A DNA stretch of 52,593 nucleotides from positions 1-52,593 of the forward strand of contig JAKIVC010000024.1 in assembly GCA_021647245.1 (NCBI GenBank), written 5' to 3'. The notes beneath the pieces were generated by a model. The model saw nothing but the letters and a program-made list of their open reading frames with translations. It searched no databases and was not told the origin of the DNA. Of the stretch, positions 8,257 to 16,938 are shown one piece after another. The position numbers and the translations under genes were made by a program. Position 1 is the stretch's first letter. Each line of letters starts with the position of its first letter. Source of the DNA: Gammaproteobacteria bacterium (GTDB lineage Bacteria > Pseudomonadota > Gammaproteobacteria > RBG-16-57-12).

Positions 8257-9297
8257 ATGTCGAATCTGAGCAATTTACTGTTACCCGCAGTACTGTTTTT
8301 TGCGCTTGGTGTCATCGCTAGACTAATCAAGTCAGATCTTAAATTCCCCCCTGATCTAGCAAAGGTTCTCTCTATTTACCTGTTGATGGCGATAGGTCTA
8401 CACGGTGGTTACGAATTGGCCAAGGCCGATTTAGTGATAGCGATGAACTCCATTATGTGGGCGCTTATTTTGGGCTTTACCTTGCCAATAATTGGCTATC
8501 TGGCACTGGTGATGACACGTAAAGTTAATCCACTGGATGCCGCTGCCATCTCAGCTCATTACGGCTCAGTGAGTGCAGGCACCTTCCTTACCGCTATCGC
8601 CTATCTTGATAATGTCGGCGTAACCTACGAGACCTACCCTTTAATCATGCTGGCGGTAATGGAGTCGCCTGCGATTGTTGTGGGTTTGATTCTTGCCGCC
8701 AAAGCGCGCCATAGCATCGCTGCTCGTGAAAAAGCGCCCACCTCAGGTGGAGGTGCTGATCTTACAACTACTACTGTGGCCACTGACAGTCCGGGTGGAA
8801 AGTTTAGCGATTTACTCCGTGAGGCCTTCACCAATGGCAGTGTCGTGGTGCTGATAGGCTCCATGGTCATTGGTGCGATCTCTACTCCAAGTGGCATGCA
8901 GCAGCTTTTCCCTTTCATCGATGAGATCTTCATGGGTGTACTCTGCTTGTTCTTGTTTGATATGGGAATGGTCGCAGCACGTCGTATTGGCGACTTTCGT
9001 CAGGTCGGGTGGTTGTTGGCTTTGTTTGGGGTTGTCATGCCACTTTTTGGTGGTGTCATAGGTGCCTATGTTGGCCACGCCATTCTCGATTTCAGTGTGG
9101 GTGGCGCAACGTTGGTCGCGGTACTGGGTGCCAGTGCATCTTATATTGCGGTGCCACCCGCTATGCGGTTGGCAATACCAGAGGCTAACCCATCATTTTA
9201 TCTCACCCTCTCACTGGGAATAACCTTCCCCTTTAATGTGATAGTGGGTATACCAATTTATCACAGCTTGGTACAGGCGATGGCAGCAGCCGGTTGA
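8257..9297 (+). CDS. sbtA: Sodium-dependent bicarbonate transporter, SbtA family
   Basis: Inner-membrane permease of the SbtA (DUF897) family, 346 residues. It would take up bicarbonate with Na+ to feed the carboxysome. About ten hydrophobic segments lie in two halves, split by a polar loop (about residues 150-190) rich in Ala, Thr and Gly. Family motifs include ISAHYGSVSAGTF, MESPAIVVG and, in the second half, LGASASYIAVPPAMR. AAGGAG lies 8 bases before the ATG. It follows the McdB-like gene by 126 bases, in which I see no gene. The gene after it encodes a PII-like partner, as for cyanobacterial SbtA-SbtB. Confidence 0.93.
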   Translation: MSNLSNLLLPAVLFFALGVIARLIKSDLKFPPDLAKVLSIYLLMAIGLHGGYELAKADLVIAMNSIMWALILGFTLPIIGYLALVMTRKVNPLDAAAISAHYGSVSAGTFLTAIAYLDNVGVTYETYPLIMLAVMESPAIVVGLILAAKARHSIAAREKAPTSGGGADLTTTTVATDSPGGKFSDLLREAFTNGSVVVLIGSMVIGAISTPSGMQQLFPFIDEIFMGVLCLFLFDMGMVAARRIGDFRQVGWLLALFGVVMPLFGGVIGAYVGHAILDFSVGGATLVAVLGASASYIAVPPAMRLAIPEANPSFYLTLSLGITFPFNVIVGIPIYHSLVQAMAAAG

Positions 9298-9334
9298 GGC
9301 TGCTTTACTCAAGAGAATAACAAGAGGCGATCTA

Positions 9335-9649
9335 ATGATAACGTTGTACCCTGAAAAACTGTTGAGCATCATCACCAATGACTCGATGCAGGAGCGCTTG
9401 GAGTGCATGTTCAAGAAATATGGCATTTCCGGCTTTACCGTTCTGCAAGCAACTGGGGAAGGCTCCTCAGGAATGGAGTCAGCAATGTCCGGCTTCGATG
9501 GCAATATTCTGGTAAAAGTAATTGTCACTGAGAGTCAGCTGCAAGTCCTGCTCGAGAGCGTTGAGCGTAAGCTGCGAAAAGGTTACCACCTTACGGTTTT
9601 TGTCTCTGATGTTCAGGTCATGACACCTGAAAAATTTGCGCAAAATTAA
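9335..9649 (+). CDS. PII-like regulator of SbtA (SbtB type)
   Basis: Small PII-superfamily protein of 104 residues that probably binds and gates SbtA in response to adenine nucleotides. It shows a ferredoxin-like beta-alpha-beta order and a flexible T-loop stretch, GEGSSGMESAMSGFDGN (about residues 46-62). It lacks the tyrosine-bearing T-loop of GlnB/GlnK, and no CxxC redox tail is visible. It lies 37 bases after sbtA, and its end overlaps the extended reading frame of the LysR gene. Function is inferred from pairing with sbtA. Confidence 0.83.
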   Translation: MITLYPEKLLSIITNDSMQERLECMFKKYGISGFTVLQATGEGSSGMESAMSGFDGNILVKVIVTESQLQVLLESVERKLRKGYHLTVFVSDVQVMTPEKFAQN

Positions 9650-9689
9650 AGTAGTATCAGGAGATAAAGTAGCTGGCCGGGAACAGAAG

Positions 9690-10724
9690 ATGACTGAACA
9701 GAGTGGTTCCAGATCTAAAAATGGGTTGCCAGATTACCTGATTCGCCATACAACTTTCAGGCAGATGCAAATTTTTGAAGCGGTCGCACGCTTGGGCAGT
9801 TTTACCCGAGCGGCTGAAGAGCTGTTTTTGACACAGCCGACCGTTTCGACTCAGCTTAAAAAAATGACCGATGTGATGGGGTTGCCATTACTGGATCAAT
9901 CTTCTCGCCAAATCAAGCCAACGGAGGCGGGGGAAGAGCTGTATCGTGCGGTACGGAAGATATTTGATTCCTTATCTGATCTTGATACGCGGATCGCGGC
10001 ACTCAAGGGGCTACAGCATGGTCGCTTGCGCTTAGGGGTTATCACTACTGCCAAGTATTTTGCCCCAGAGATACTGGGAGATTTCTGGCGTGAGTACCCT
10101 GGTGTGGATATCTCGCTAAAAGTGACCAACCGCAACCGTATCATTGAACGCATTCAAAATAATGAGGATGATCTCTATATTTTGGGGCAACCACCGGATA
10201 AAGAGTTTAATCTTGCGGCTTATCCATTTGCACCTAACCCGATGGTCGTGATTGCGGGAAAGGAACACCCCCTCTTTCAGGCGTCTAATATCTCCATTGA
10301 GCGCTTGTCTGAAGAGCCTTTTATCTCTCGTGAAGTTGGCTCAGGTATCCGTGATACCACTATGAAACGGTTTTCTGAGCATGGGCTTGCACCCAATATT
10401 CGCATGGACTTGGGCAGTAATGAAGCGATTAAACATGCAGTCATTGGCGGTTTAGGGGTGGCTATTCTCTCCCTACACACACTGGTGCTGGATGGGGCAG
10501 ATGGCCCATTAGGGGTGCTCGATGTTGAGGGTTTTCCCATCGAGAGGAAGTGGTATCTTGCACACCCGAAAGATAAAGAGCTCTCTCCCATGGCAAAGAC
10601 TTTTCTCGACTTTGCCAGAGCGAGTGAACCCGTTATCAGCGAGCGCATGCGGAGCTTGTATGCGCAGTTTTCTGCTCGCCACAAGAGCATGGCGATTCTA
10701 AATAATAGAGCTAAGCAGAAATAA
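9690..10724 (+). CDS. LysR-family regulator, CbbR/CmpR-like
   Basis: LysR-type transcription regulator of 344 residues. An N-terminal winged helix-turn-helix (FRQMQIFEAVARLGSF, then LFLTQPTVSTQLKKM) is followed by a two-lobed effector domain. Its place in an operon of carbon-uptake genes and its resemblance to CbbR/CmpR suggest it senses Calvin-cycle metabolites and controls sbtA or the cso genes. The frame is open from a TTG at 9636 inside sbtB, but the ATG at 9690 (MTEQSGSRSKNG) is the better start. It is transcribed with sbtA-sbtB rather than divergently from cbbL, which is less common for CbbR. Confidence 0.85.
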   Translation: MTEQSGSRSKNGLPDYLIRHTTFRQMQIFEAVARLGSFTRAAEELFLTQPTVSTQLKKMTDVMGLPLLDQSSRQIKPTEAGEELYRAVRKIFDSLSDLDTRIAALKGLQHGRLRLGVITTAKYFAPEILGDFWREYPGVDISLKVTNRNRIIERIQNNEDDLYILGQPPDKEFNLAAYPFAPNPMVVIAGKEHPLFQASNISIERLSEEPFISREVGSGIRDTTMKRFSEHGLAPNIRMDLGSNEAIKHAVIGGLGVAILSLHTLVLDGADGPLGVLDVEGFPIERKWYLAHPKDKELSPMAKTFLDFARASEPVISERMRSLYAQFSARHKSMAILNNRAKQK

Positions 10725-10756
10725 TATTTTAAATTTCGAGGCGATAGAAGCGCAAT

Positions 10757-11398
10757 ATGATCAAGTTACGAACCTACATATTTATTGATTCGCTACAGCC
10801 TCAGCTAGCCGTCTATCTTGGCACTGTTTCCCAAGGCTTCTTGCCAGTACCCGGTGATGCCTGTCTGTGGCTTGAGGTTGCGCCCGGTATGGCCGTGCAT
10901 AGACTCACCGATGTGGCGCTTAAATCTACCCGTGTCCATTTAGGCCAGCAGGTTGTTGAGCGTGCTTTCGGTTCGATGATTTTTCACCATCGTGACCAGA
11001 GTGATGTTATCGAGGCGGGCAGTGCGGTTTTAAACCTGCTTAAAACCACCGAAGATCAACGTCAAAAATGTCGTGTTGCCTGGAGTGAGGTAGTACGTTC
11101 GATTACACCTGATCACGCGGTTCTGATTAATCGTCAAGATCGTAAAGGGTCGATGATTTTGCCGGGTCAAAGTTTGTTTATTTTAGAAACCGAACCGGCT
11201 GGGTATATTGTTTATGCAGCTAATGAGGCAGAGAAAGCTGCAAATATTACACTGGTTGATTGTCGCGCAGTGGGCGCTTTTGGTCGACTTACTCTTGCGG
11301 GAAAAGAGGCTGATATTGATGCGGCGGCCCACGCTGCAGTGGCTGCTGTACAACGTCTCTCCGGTGTTGTAGCCCACGCGCAAGTTCACCATCACTAA
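10757..11398 (+). CDS. csoS1D: Tandem-BMC carboxysome shell protein CsoS1D
   Basis: BMC-T (pseudohexameric trimer) shell protein of 213 residues. Two BMC folds run about residues 1-105 and 106-208, the second with [23 protein letters not shown] and [22 protein letters not shown]. CsoS1D trimers stack to form a gated large pore for metabolites such as RuBP. Here csoS1D is parted from the main shell genes by sbtA, sbtB and the LysR gene. It ends in a His-rich tail (AQVHHH). Confidence 0.9.
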   Translation: MIKLRTYIFIDSLQPQLAVYLGTVSQGFLPVPGDACLWLEVAPGMAVHRLTDVALKSTRVHLGQQVVERAFGSMIFHHRDQSDVIEAGSAVLNLLKTTEDQRQKCRVAWSEVVRSITPDHAVLINRQDRKGSMILPGQSLFILETEPAGYIVYAANEAEKAANITLVDCRAVGAFGRLTLAGKEADIDAAAHAAVAAVQRLSGVVAHAQVHHH

Positions 11399-11399
11399 T

Positions 11400-11413
11400 T
11401 TGACCTAGATCAA
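11400..11413. promoter_or_regulatory. Candidate FNR-family box upstream of sulP
   Basis: TTGACCTAGATCAA matches the FNR/ANR consensus TTGAT-N4-ATCAA at 9 of 10 defined bases. It starts right after the csoS1D stop and lies about 68 bases before the sulP ATG. A TATAAA at 11453-11458 would put the box near -59 from a start site, a workable class I position. It could tie DIC uptake to oxygen or redox state. A single match by eye is modest evidence. Confidence 0.4.
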
Positions 11414-11480
11414 GGTTGCTTTAGGCCACTGTGGTTGACTGTTCTACCTCTCTATAAAAATCTGTAGGGCGTACGTGCAT

Positions 11481-11894
11481 ATGAATAAAGCACCACAGAA
11501 TGGACTAAAAGGCCTCAAGCATTGGCGTTACGACCTGCTGGCAGGTCTACAAGTTGCGCTGGTCTCACTGCCTCTCTCGCTGGGTATCGCTATCGCTTCG
11601 GGTGCCCCCCCGGTCACCGGTCTTATCTCCGCTATTATCGCCGGCTTTATTTTTCCTTTTTTAGGGGGCGCTTATGTCACCATTAGCGGTCCTGCGGCCG
11701 GGCTGGCTCCCGCGCTATTAGCCGGTATGCTGCTGCTGGGTGGTGGTGATCTGGCGGTGGGTTATCCGCTGTTGTTGGTGGCTATCTGCCTGACCGGTCT
11801 GTTGCAAATTATATTGGCTTTTTTAAGACAGGCCGCTACGCAATTTTCCTTCCTGTTACCGTGGTTGAGGCGATGCTCGCAGCCATTGGTCTGA
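11481..11894 (+). pseudogene. SulP-family transporter, 5' part (frameshifted)
   Basis: N-terminal part of a SulP-family anion permease. It reads MNKAPQNGLKGLKHWRYD, then the first hydrophobic segments (LSLGIAIASGAPPVTGLISAIIAGF and the GGAYVTISGPAAGLAPALLAG region). SulP proteins beside carboxysome loci in sulfur oxidisers can move bicarbonate. The frame is lost at a run of six T near 11819-11824. One more T would continue as FKTGRYAIFLPVTVVEAML, the proper SulP sequence. Codons after about 11824 to the stop at 11894 are out of frame. A GTG at 11475 is an alternative start. Confidence 0.8.
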
Positions 11895-12537
11895 TGATTA
11901 TTATCAAACAGATACCCTCTTTGATGGGCGCCGTTTCGCCCGCATCACAAAGCATGTTGGAGACAATCAGTAAACTACCTTTGGCGCTTCCTCAGCTGGA
12001 GTGGAGTATCTTCTTTATTGGTGCTCTGAGCCTATTCTTGATGTTTTATCTGAATGCCTCGCGTCACGACTGGATGCGTAAAATCCCACCGCCGTTATTT
12101 GTTGCCTGTCTTGGTATCGGCTTGGGTTATCTTTTCAATCTTGATGGTCGATTTTTGATTACTATGCCGGAAAATCTACTGGAAGGTGGGATTACATTCC
12201 CCGCTTTTGACGAGGTATTGAACCGCCCTGAGTTGTGGTGGAGTGTATTACTGGTGGTAATTACGCTGACGCTGATTGATGGCGTTGAATCACTGGCAAC
12301 TATCAAGGCGGTAGATAAAATTGACCCTTTTCAGCGTAAGTCAGATGCCAATATTACCTTGCGCACCATGGGCATCTCCAATTCACTCTCCAGCATTTTT
12401 GGTGGCTTAACGATCATCCCAGGTGGTGTCAAAAGCCGCGTTAATATCGATGCTGGCGGGCGTACATTGTGGGCAAATTTTTATAACGCCATTTTTCTGC
12501 TTATTTTCCTGTTTGTGGCTATCGATGTGATTGCTAG
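11861..12537 (+). pseudogene. SulP-family transporter, middle part (cut by an insertion sequence)
   Basis: Continuation of the SulP permease in the +1 frame. The homologous frame is already in place from about 11826 (GRYAIFLPVTVVEAMLAAIG). The transmembrane core shows LTLIDGVESLATIKAVDKI and the signature SSIFGGLTIIPGGVKSRVN. The gene is cut at CTAG (12534-12537) by the insertion sequence. The open frame runs on to 12574 only by reading into the element. Rejoining at the second CTAG gives DVIARVPLAAIAAILIYVG without a gap. Confidence 0.8.
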
Positions 12538-14123
12538 CAGCCTGTCGGGCTTGCGCCTGACAGGCACCTTTTAAAATGATTGTGCGCGCCAGCATGTTTT
12601 TTGGCCGTTGACGACCTCCAGAATGGCCTGTTCGGATTCATGCAGGCCGTCTTTCGGCCCTTGTGTACCGATTAAAGGGCAAATGACCCTCACAGTGCCA
12701 TTCTCAGCACATTCATGCGCTTCACATTCCACGCTAGGGTCGCTAACGTCCATTCGCCCGTCACCTTGTCCAGACCTCGCATCGAGAACTGCCGCAACCC
12801 CATCACCTGTTTGATGATGCCGAACACCGGTTCCACTGTTTGCTTTCTCAATGCGTACAGGGCTCGCCCTGATTCGGTTTTCAGTTGATGCTTCATCAGC
12901 GCCACCGGATCTTCCGTTTTTGGCGTTGGGTCGTCAGGGGCAAATCGGTCAAACACAGATAGATTGTGATGGTCTCGTGCCACGGCCAGTGAGGGCTGGA
13001 TGTTGTCCCCTAAACACGCCTTTACATTCGCCTCGCTAAAATACCCTGTATCAGCCAGCAGGTCAGTTACCGTGCCCAACGCTTCGGGCAGAGAACATAG
13101 CTTGGTCAGGGCGGGTGCTATCTGTTGTTTGTCATTTGTCGCCTGCGTCATGTGTGAACTGACAACAAGCATCGTATCGACGTCCACACTGGCCTGTGCG
13201 TTGTAGCACTGTTCGAAGCCGCCACCGGACACCGGCATAATGCGTGATTCTTCATCGGTTAAATTTACCTGGTCTTTATCCCGAGGGCCGGGAAGCGGTG
13301 GCTTAGGCTCCCGACCCCGGGGTTTTTTTCCTGTGTCCCTCTGAGCCTGCCGTTTGGCTTGTTTTTCCTGATATTCGGCCTGTTCACGTTCAAAACGTTC
13401 TTGCGCCCGCGCCTCTATCTTCCTTTTCGCCTCAGCCAAGACTTTGAGCCGTGTTTCGCGCCGGGAAATCTCCGCGGGAACGTCCATGCCATCCGCCACA
13501 GGCGTTTGATCTGCCGCTTCCGCCTGTGCAGTGAGAGCGCTAACTTCTGCTTTGAGTTGCGCTTCGATTTTTTTCGCGTGCGCGTAGGAAAGCGCCTTAT
13601 GTTTGCTGGCGTTCGCTTTTACTTTGGTGCCATCCAGAGCGATCCGCCCCAGCTTCATGAGCTTCATCTCACGCGCCAACAGCAGGACCTGAACAAACAA
13701 AGCTTCAAGCTGGGGTAAAAACCGGCGGCGAAACGTGGCTATCGTGTCGTGATCCGGGTGCGTATTAGCCGCCAGATAGCGAAATGCAATCGAGTCGTGG
13801 GTGGCGCGCTCAATCTTGCGGCTGGAGAAAACGCCGGTGGCGTAACCGTAGATCAGCAAACTGAGCAGTACGCCTGGATGATGGGCCGGTGAGCCTCGTC
13901 CCGCATACTGCCGAGTAAGTTCAGACAGGTCGAGTTGGTCAACCACTTCGACGACAAAGCGTGCCATGTGATCTTCAGGAAGCCAATCCTGCATAGAGGG
14001 AGGAAACAAATAGTCTGTCTCTCGATCAGCAGTTATAAAATTCCCCATCACTTTGCTCCTATCTCTCCCAGCGTGGCCATCATTATCTCACTTCGATACA
14101 ATTAGGTTAAGTCCGACAGGCTG
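12538..14123. mobile_element. Complete IS1182-family-like insertion sequence, 1586 bp
   Basis: The left end CAGCCTGTCGGGCTT (12538-12552) and the inverse complement of the right end (14109-14123, CAGCCTGTCGGACTT) agree at 14 of 15 bases. CTAG flanks both sides (12534-12537 and 14124-14127) as a target duplication of a palindromic site. Removing the element plus one CTAG restores the sulP frame exactly. One intact transposase gene fills most of it on the minus strand, so the insertion is probably recent. Confidence 0.92.
12690..14051 (-). CDS. Transposase, IS1182-family-like (DDE)
   Basis: DDE transposase of 453 residues that catalyses movement of the element around it. The N-terminal half has a DUF772-like domain (FPPSMQDWLPEDHMARFVVE, HHPGVLLSLLIYGYATGVFSSRKIE). 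A charged, Lys/Glu-rich coiled segment runs from about 165 to 260. The C-terminal catalytic region has SGGGFEQCYNAQASVD, LLADTGYFSEANV with a catalytic Asp, and QTVEPVFGIIKQ with the Glu. There is no internal stop. The family name is from recognition and was not checked by search. Confidence 0.88.
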   Translation of the reverse strand: MMGNFITADRETDYLFPPSMQDWLPEDHMARFVVEVVDQLDLSELTRQYAGRGSPAHHPGVLLSLLIYGYATGVFSSRKIERATHDSIAFRYLAANTHPDHDTIATFRRRFLPQLEALFVQVLLLAREMKLMKLGRIALDGTKVKANASKHKALSYAHAKKIEAQLKAEVSALTAQAEAADQTPVADGMDVPAEISRRETRLKVLAEAKRKIEARAQERFEREQAEYQEKQAKRQAQRDTGKKPRGREPKPPLPGPRDKDQVNLTDEESRIMPVSGGGFEQCYNAQASVDVDTMLVVSSHMTQATNDKQQIAPALTKLCSLPEALGTVTDLLADTGYFSEANVKACLGDNIQPSLAVARDHHNLSVFDRFAPDDPTPKTEDPVALMKHQLKTESGRALYALRKQTVEPVFGIIKQVMGLRQFSMRGLDKVTGEWTLATLAWNVKRMNVLRMAL

Positions 14124-14128
14124 CTAGG

Positions 14129-15337
14129 GTGCCTCTGGCTGCAATCGCTGCAATTCTGATCTATGTTGGTTGGAAATTATGTGAATACAAAGTATTCACC
14201 AAAACCTATGCTATTGGCCGTGATCAGATTGTAATTTTCGTTATCACGGTGCTCGCTATTTTAGCGACAGATCTGCTGTCTGGAATTTTAATGGGTGTTG
14301 CGGCTGAGGTGTTGATGCTGCTCTATCTGCTGACACCATCCTTTCGTGCCGTATTGACAGGGCGACTAGGGCTGGGGCAATCTTTCTCATTGGTGTGGGG
14401 CAATCTTCGAGGACTGTTTTGTGACCCAGTAATTTCCGTTGTCCAGAAAGAGCGTGATGGCGAGCAACACTATGAGGTGACATTATCATCCGTTGTCTGC
14501 TTCAATCTGATACACCTTGATAAGCTGCTTGCCAACCTCCCTCGGCAGGCGGGTGTGACGCTGATTATTACTGAGTCTGGTCGTATTATAGATCATACGG
14601 GTATGGAGTATCTTCATCAGTTCCAGGGTGAGTGTATGCGCGATAAGCGATATTTTGAGCTGTTGGGGCTGGAAAACTTTTTCCAATTCACCACTCACTC
14701 ACTTTCAGCCCGTATGCAGGATTCAATACTGCTCAAGGAGGAGAGGAAACGCTCAGAACGTGAAATTCAGATGGAAAAGTTTGCACAACAGTGGGGGCTT
14801 AAGCTAGAGCTGGGTACGGTCACAATTCATAATGAGTACGACTTTATCTATCTGCGTCGGGGTTCAGACAAACAGGAGAGTAATGTGATGTCAGGTAGTG
14901 TCCACGGTTATGATGTTCGATTGGCCGACTACAGTCATACGGCCGCACCAGACTACTATTCAAAACATTGGCACACCACGATCACTTCACAGTGCCCTGT
15001 TTCAGGTGTTGCTGATTTTGTTATTACCCCTGGCCACTATCTGCGACGTTATCTGGCTGATTATCGTGAAATAGAGTTGGCAGGGGAGAGTGCTCTTCCT
15101 GCTAACTATCGACTTTACGCTAAAGAAGGAGACGACCCCTCACCCTGTATCTCTTCTGGATTACTCGCTTTTTTACAAAGTAATGAGGGGTTCTATCTGG
15201 AGGTTAGAAAGGGCAAGATACTGGCTTTCAATCGAAATAAAGAGCGGCTCAATGCAGCGGAAATGGAGCAGCTGTTTGCGCTGGTAGAGGCGTTAAACGG
15301 GGCCTGTGGCGAGGCGTTGAGTCAAGGCGAAGAGTAA
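14129..15337 (+). pseudogene. SulP-family transporter, 3' part
   Basis: C-terminal part of the same SulP gene: last membrane segments (VPLAAIAAILIYVGWKLCEY, then TVLAILATDLLSGILMG), a STAS-like domain (about 14430-14720) and a further soluble domain to the stop. It could start at the GTG at 14129, but that codon is simply Val in the uninterrupted gene, and no ribosome-binding site precedes it. The whole gene without the element and with the missing T would encode 755 residues. A stray membrane-anchored fragment could still be made. Confidence 0.78.
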
Positions 15338-15367
15338 GCGGAAGCGATAACCTGTCCGCTCACTCGA

Positions 15368-15919
15368 TTATGCTTGCATGCGCCGAATTTTCTGTACCAT
15401 GCGATGGAGTGAGCGCGCATGGTTAAAGTGAGAAACCCGGTCGAGTGGTATCCAGCCAATCTGATGGGACTCATCGTTACCCGGAATGGGTATTGAATCA
15501 TCAATCTCCAGCAAAAAACGGATATCAAAGTGTTGGTGGCGCTCATCATGTGCATTGGGGTGAATGGTATGCACATCCACATCAAAAATATCATCACTCA
15601 CCAGTCGTATATTCTCCATATCAACACCGGACTCCTCCGATGTCTCCTTCAATGCCACGCGAATAATATCGTGATCCCCATCGGCATGCCCACCGGGTTG
15701 AAACCATCGATCGAGTTTACGGTGGTGCAGCATGAGAGCGTGGGTTCGTGAAGGGTTAACCACCCAAGCTGAACCCGTCACGTGGCCTGCACTTAGGCTG
15801 CGGTCAAAACAGTTCTGATGTTGTGCGACAAAACGACGGGAACGTGCCACCATGGCAGCCTCTTCCATAAAGGGTGTTTTGTAGTCAGTGAGTAGCTGCA
15901 GAAGTTGTTGTCTATGCAT
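15368..15919 (-). CDS. NUDIX hydrolase
   Basis: NUDIX-fold hydrolase of 183 residues that would cleave a nucleoside diphosphate linked to another group; the substrate is unknown. The NUDIX box reads GHADGDHDIIRVALKETSEE, then SGV. The catalytic core KETSEESG is intact apart from Lys for Arg, but the outer Glu of G-x5-E is His here. It is convergent with sulP, with only about 30 bases between. It faces away from the parA-like gene, with a 221-base AT-rich divergent region in between. Confidence 0.85.
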   Translation of the reverse strand: MHRQQLLQLLTDYKTPFMEEAAMVARSRRFVAQHQNCFDRSLSAGHVTGSAWVVNPSRTHALMLHHRKLDRWFQPGGHADGDHDIIRVALKETSEESGVDMENIRLVSDDIFDVDVHTIHPNAHDERHQHFDIRFLLEIDDSIPIPGNDESHQIGWIPLDRVSHFNHARSLHRMVQKIRRMQA

Positions 15920-16140
15920 GGTAATAAATATCTACATCGATGAAAGAATTGGCCGCTAGAAGAATAACTGTTTTTTTTAATATACGCGAATCTGAGCTGG
16001 CTTTAATCTTCTAATTTTCTCTATTTTAAGCCGAAAATCTGGAGGGCTCAACAGAGTTTATTGTCGAGTTTAATGTGGTTTGGCGTGATACATGCATCAT
16101 ATTTTAGGGTGTGTAAAATTTTTGACGCGAGGGGGCTTGA

Positions 16141-16938
16141 TTGAACATATGGGCGGTTGCCAATCAGAAGGGGGGGGTGGGTAAAACAACCAGCACTGTC
16201 TCCCTGGCAGGGCTCCTTTCCGCCAAGGGGTACCGCACCTTGGTGGTTGACATGGACCCCCACGGCTCGTTAACAGTCTATTTTGGACATGACCCGGATA
16301 CTATAGAGATGAGTGTCTACTCGCTGTTTCAAGTGCCTAATATTGCCACCAGCGATATGCCTAGGCGCGTGATAAAACAGACACGTTTTGAAGGTCTTGA
16401 TCTACTGCCCGCCTCGACGGCTATGGCAACACTTGACCGCCAATTGGGAACACAGGATGGTAAAGGGCTGGTGCTGCTTAGGGCGCTACAACAGTTGGCT
16501 GACAGCTATGACTATGTTTTGATCGACTGCCCACCGATTTTAGGGGTTTTGATGGTTAATGCCATGGCAGCCTGTCAGAGCTTGTTGATTCCGGTGCAGA
16601 CGGAGTTTTTGGCGCTTAAGGGGTTAGAGAGAATGATGCGTACTACCGCGATGATTACACGAGCACGCAGAGCCCCGCTGGGGTTACACATCGTTCCCAC
16701 TATGTTTGATCGACGCACCCGCGCTTCTCATGAGGCACTCAAGCAGCTACAAAAAGATTACCCTGAGCAGCTATGGGACGCCGTGATACCCATCGATACC
16801 CAGTTTCGTGAAGCGAGCCGCAAAGGGGTGCCGCTACCCATTATGCGAGCAAATAGCCGAGGCTCAATTGCTTATCGTGAGCTATTGACCTGGCTGCAGA
16901 ATATCTATCCAGCTGACAGCAGAACAGCCGAGTCGTGA
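16141..16938 (+). CDS. ParA-family ATPase, ParC-like (chemotaxis array positioning)
   Basis: ParA/MinD-type P-loop ATPase of 265 residues. The deviant Walker A KGGVGKTTS is at about residues 10-18, with DMDPHGSLT (switch I) and VLIDCPPILG (Walker B). Its place before a CheW-domain ParP-like gene, cheW and DUF2802 marks it as the ParC type, which sets chemoreceptor arrays at the pole. The start is TTG, with GAGGGGG about 5 bases before it; no ATG is in frame. It overlaps the next gene by 4 bases. It is not the McdA of this genome, which is better placed at 51267-51899. Confidence 0.85.
   Translation: MNIWAVANQKGGVGKTTSTVSLAGLLSAKGYRTLVVDMDPHGSLTVYFGHDPDTIEMSVYSLFQVPNIATSDMPRRVIKQTRFEGLDLLPASTAMATLDRQLGTQDGKGLVLLRALQQLADSYDYVLIDCPPILGVLMVNAMAACQSLLIPVQTEFLALKGLERMMRTTAMITRARRAPLGLHIVPTMFDRRTRASHEALKQLQKDYPEQLWDAVIPIDTQFREASRKGVPLPIMRANSRGSIAYRELLTWLQNIYPADSRTAES

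Noticed and set aside
11435-11458. TTGACT and TATAAA as a sigma-70 promoter for sulP
   Set aside because: The spacer is only 12 bases.
12851-13718. Plus-strand open frames inside the insertion sequence
   Set aside because: They are antisense to the intact transposase and have no recognisable protein features.
14129-15337. Independent STAS/permease gene starting at GTG 14129
   Set aside because: The GTG is an internal Val of sulP, and there is no ribosome-binding site; precise removal of the IS restores one gene.
16141-16938. This ParA as the missing McdA
   Set aside because: It is coupled to ParP-like and cheW genes and is longer than the McdA type; the ATPase at 51267-51899 has the McdB-like partner.
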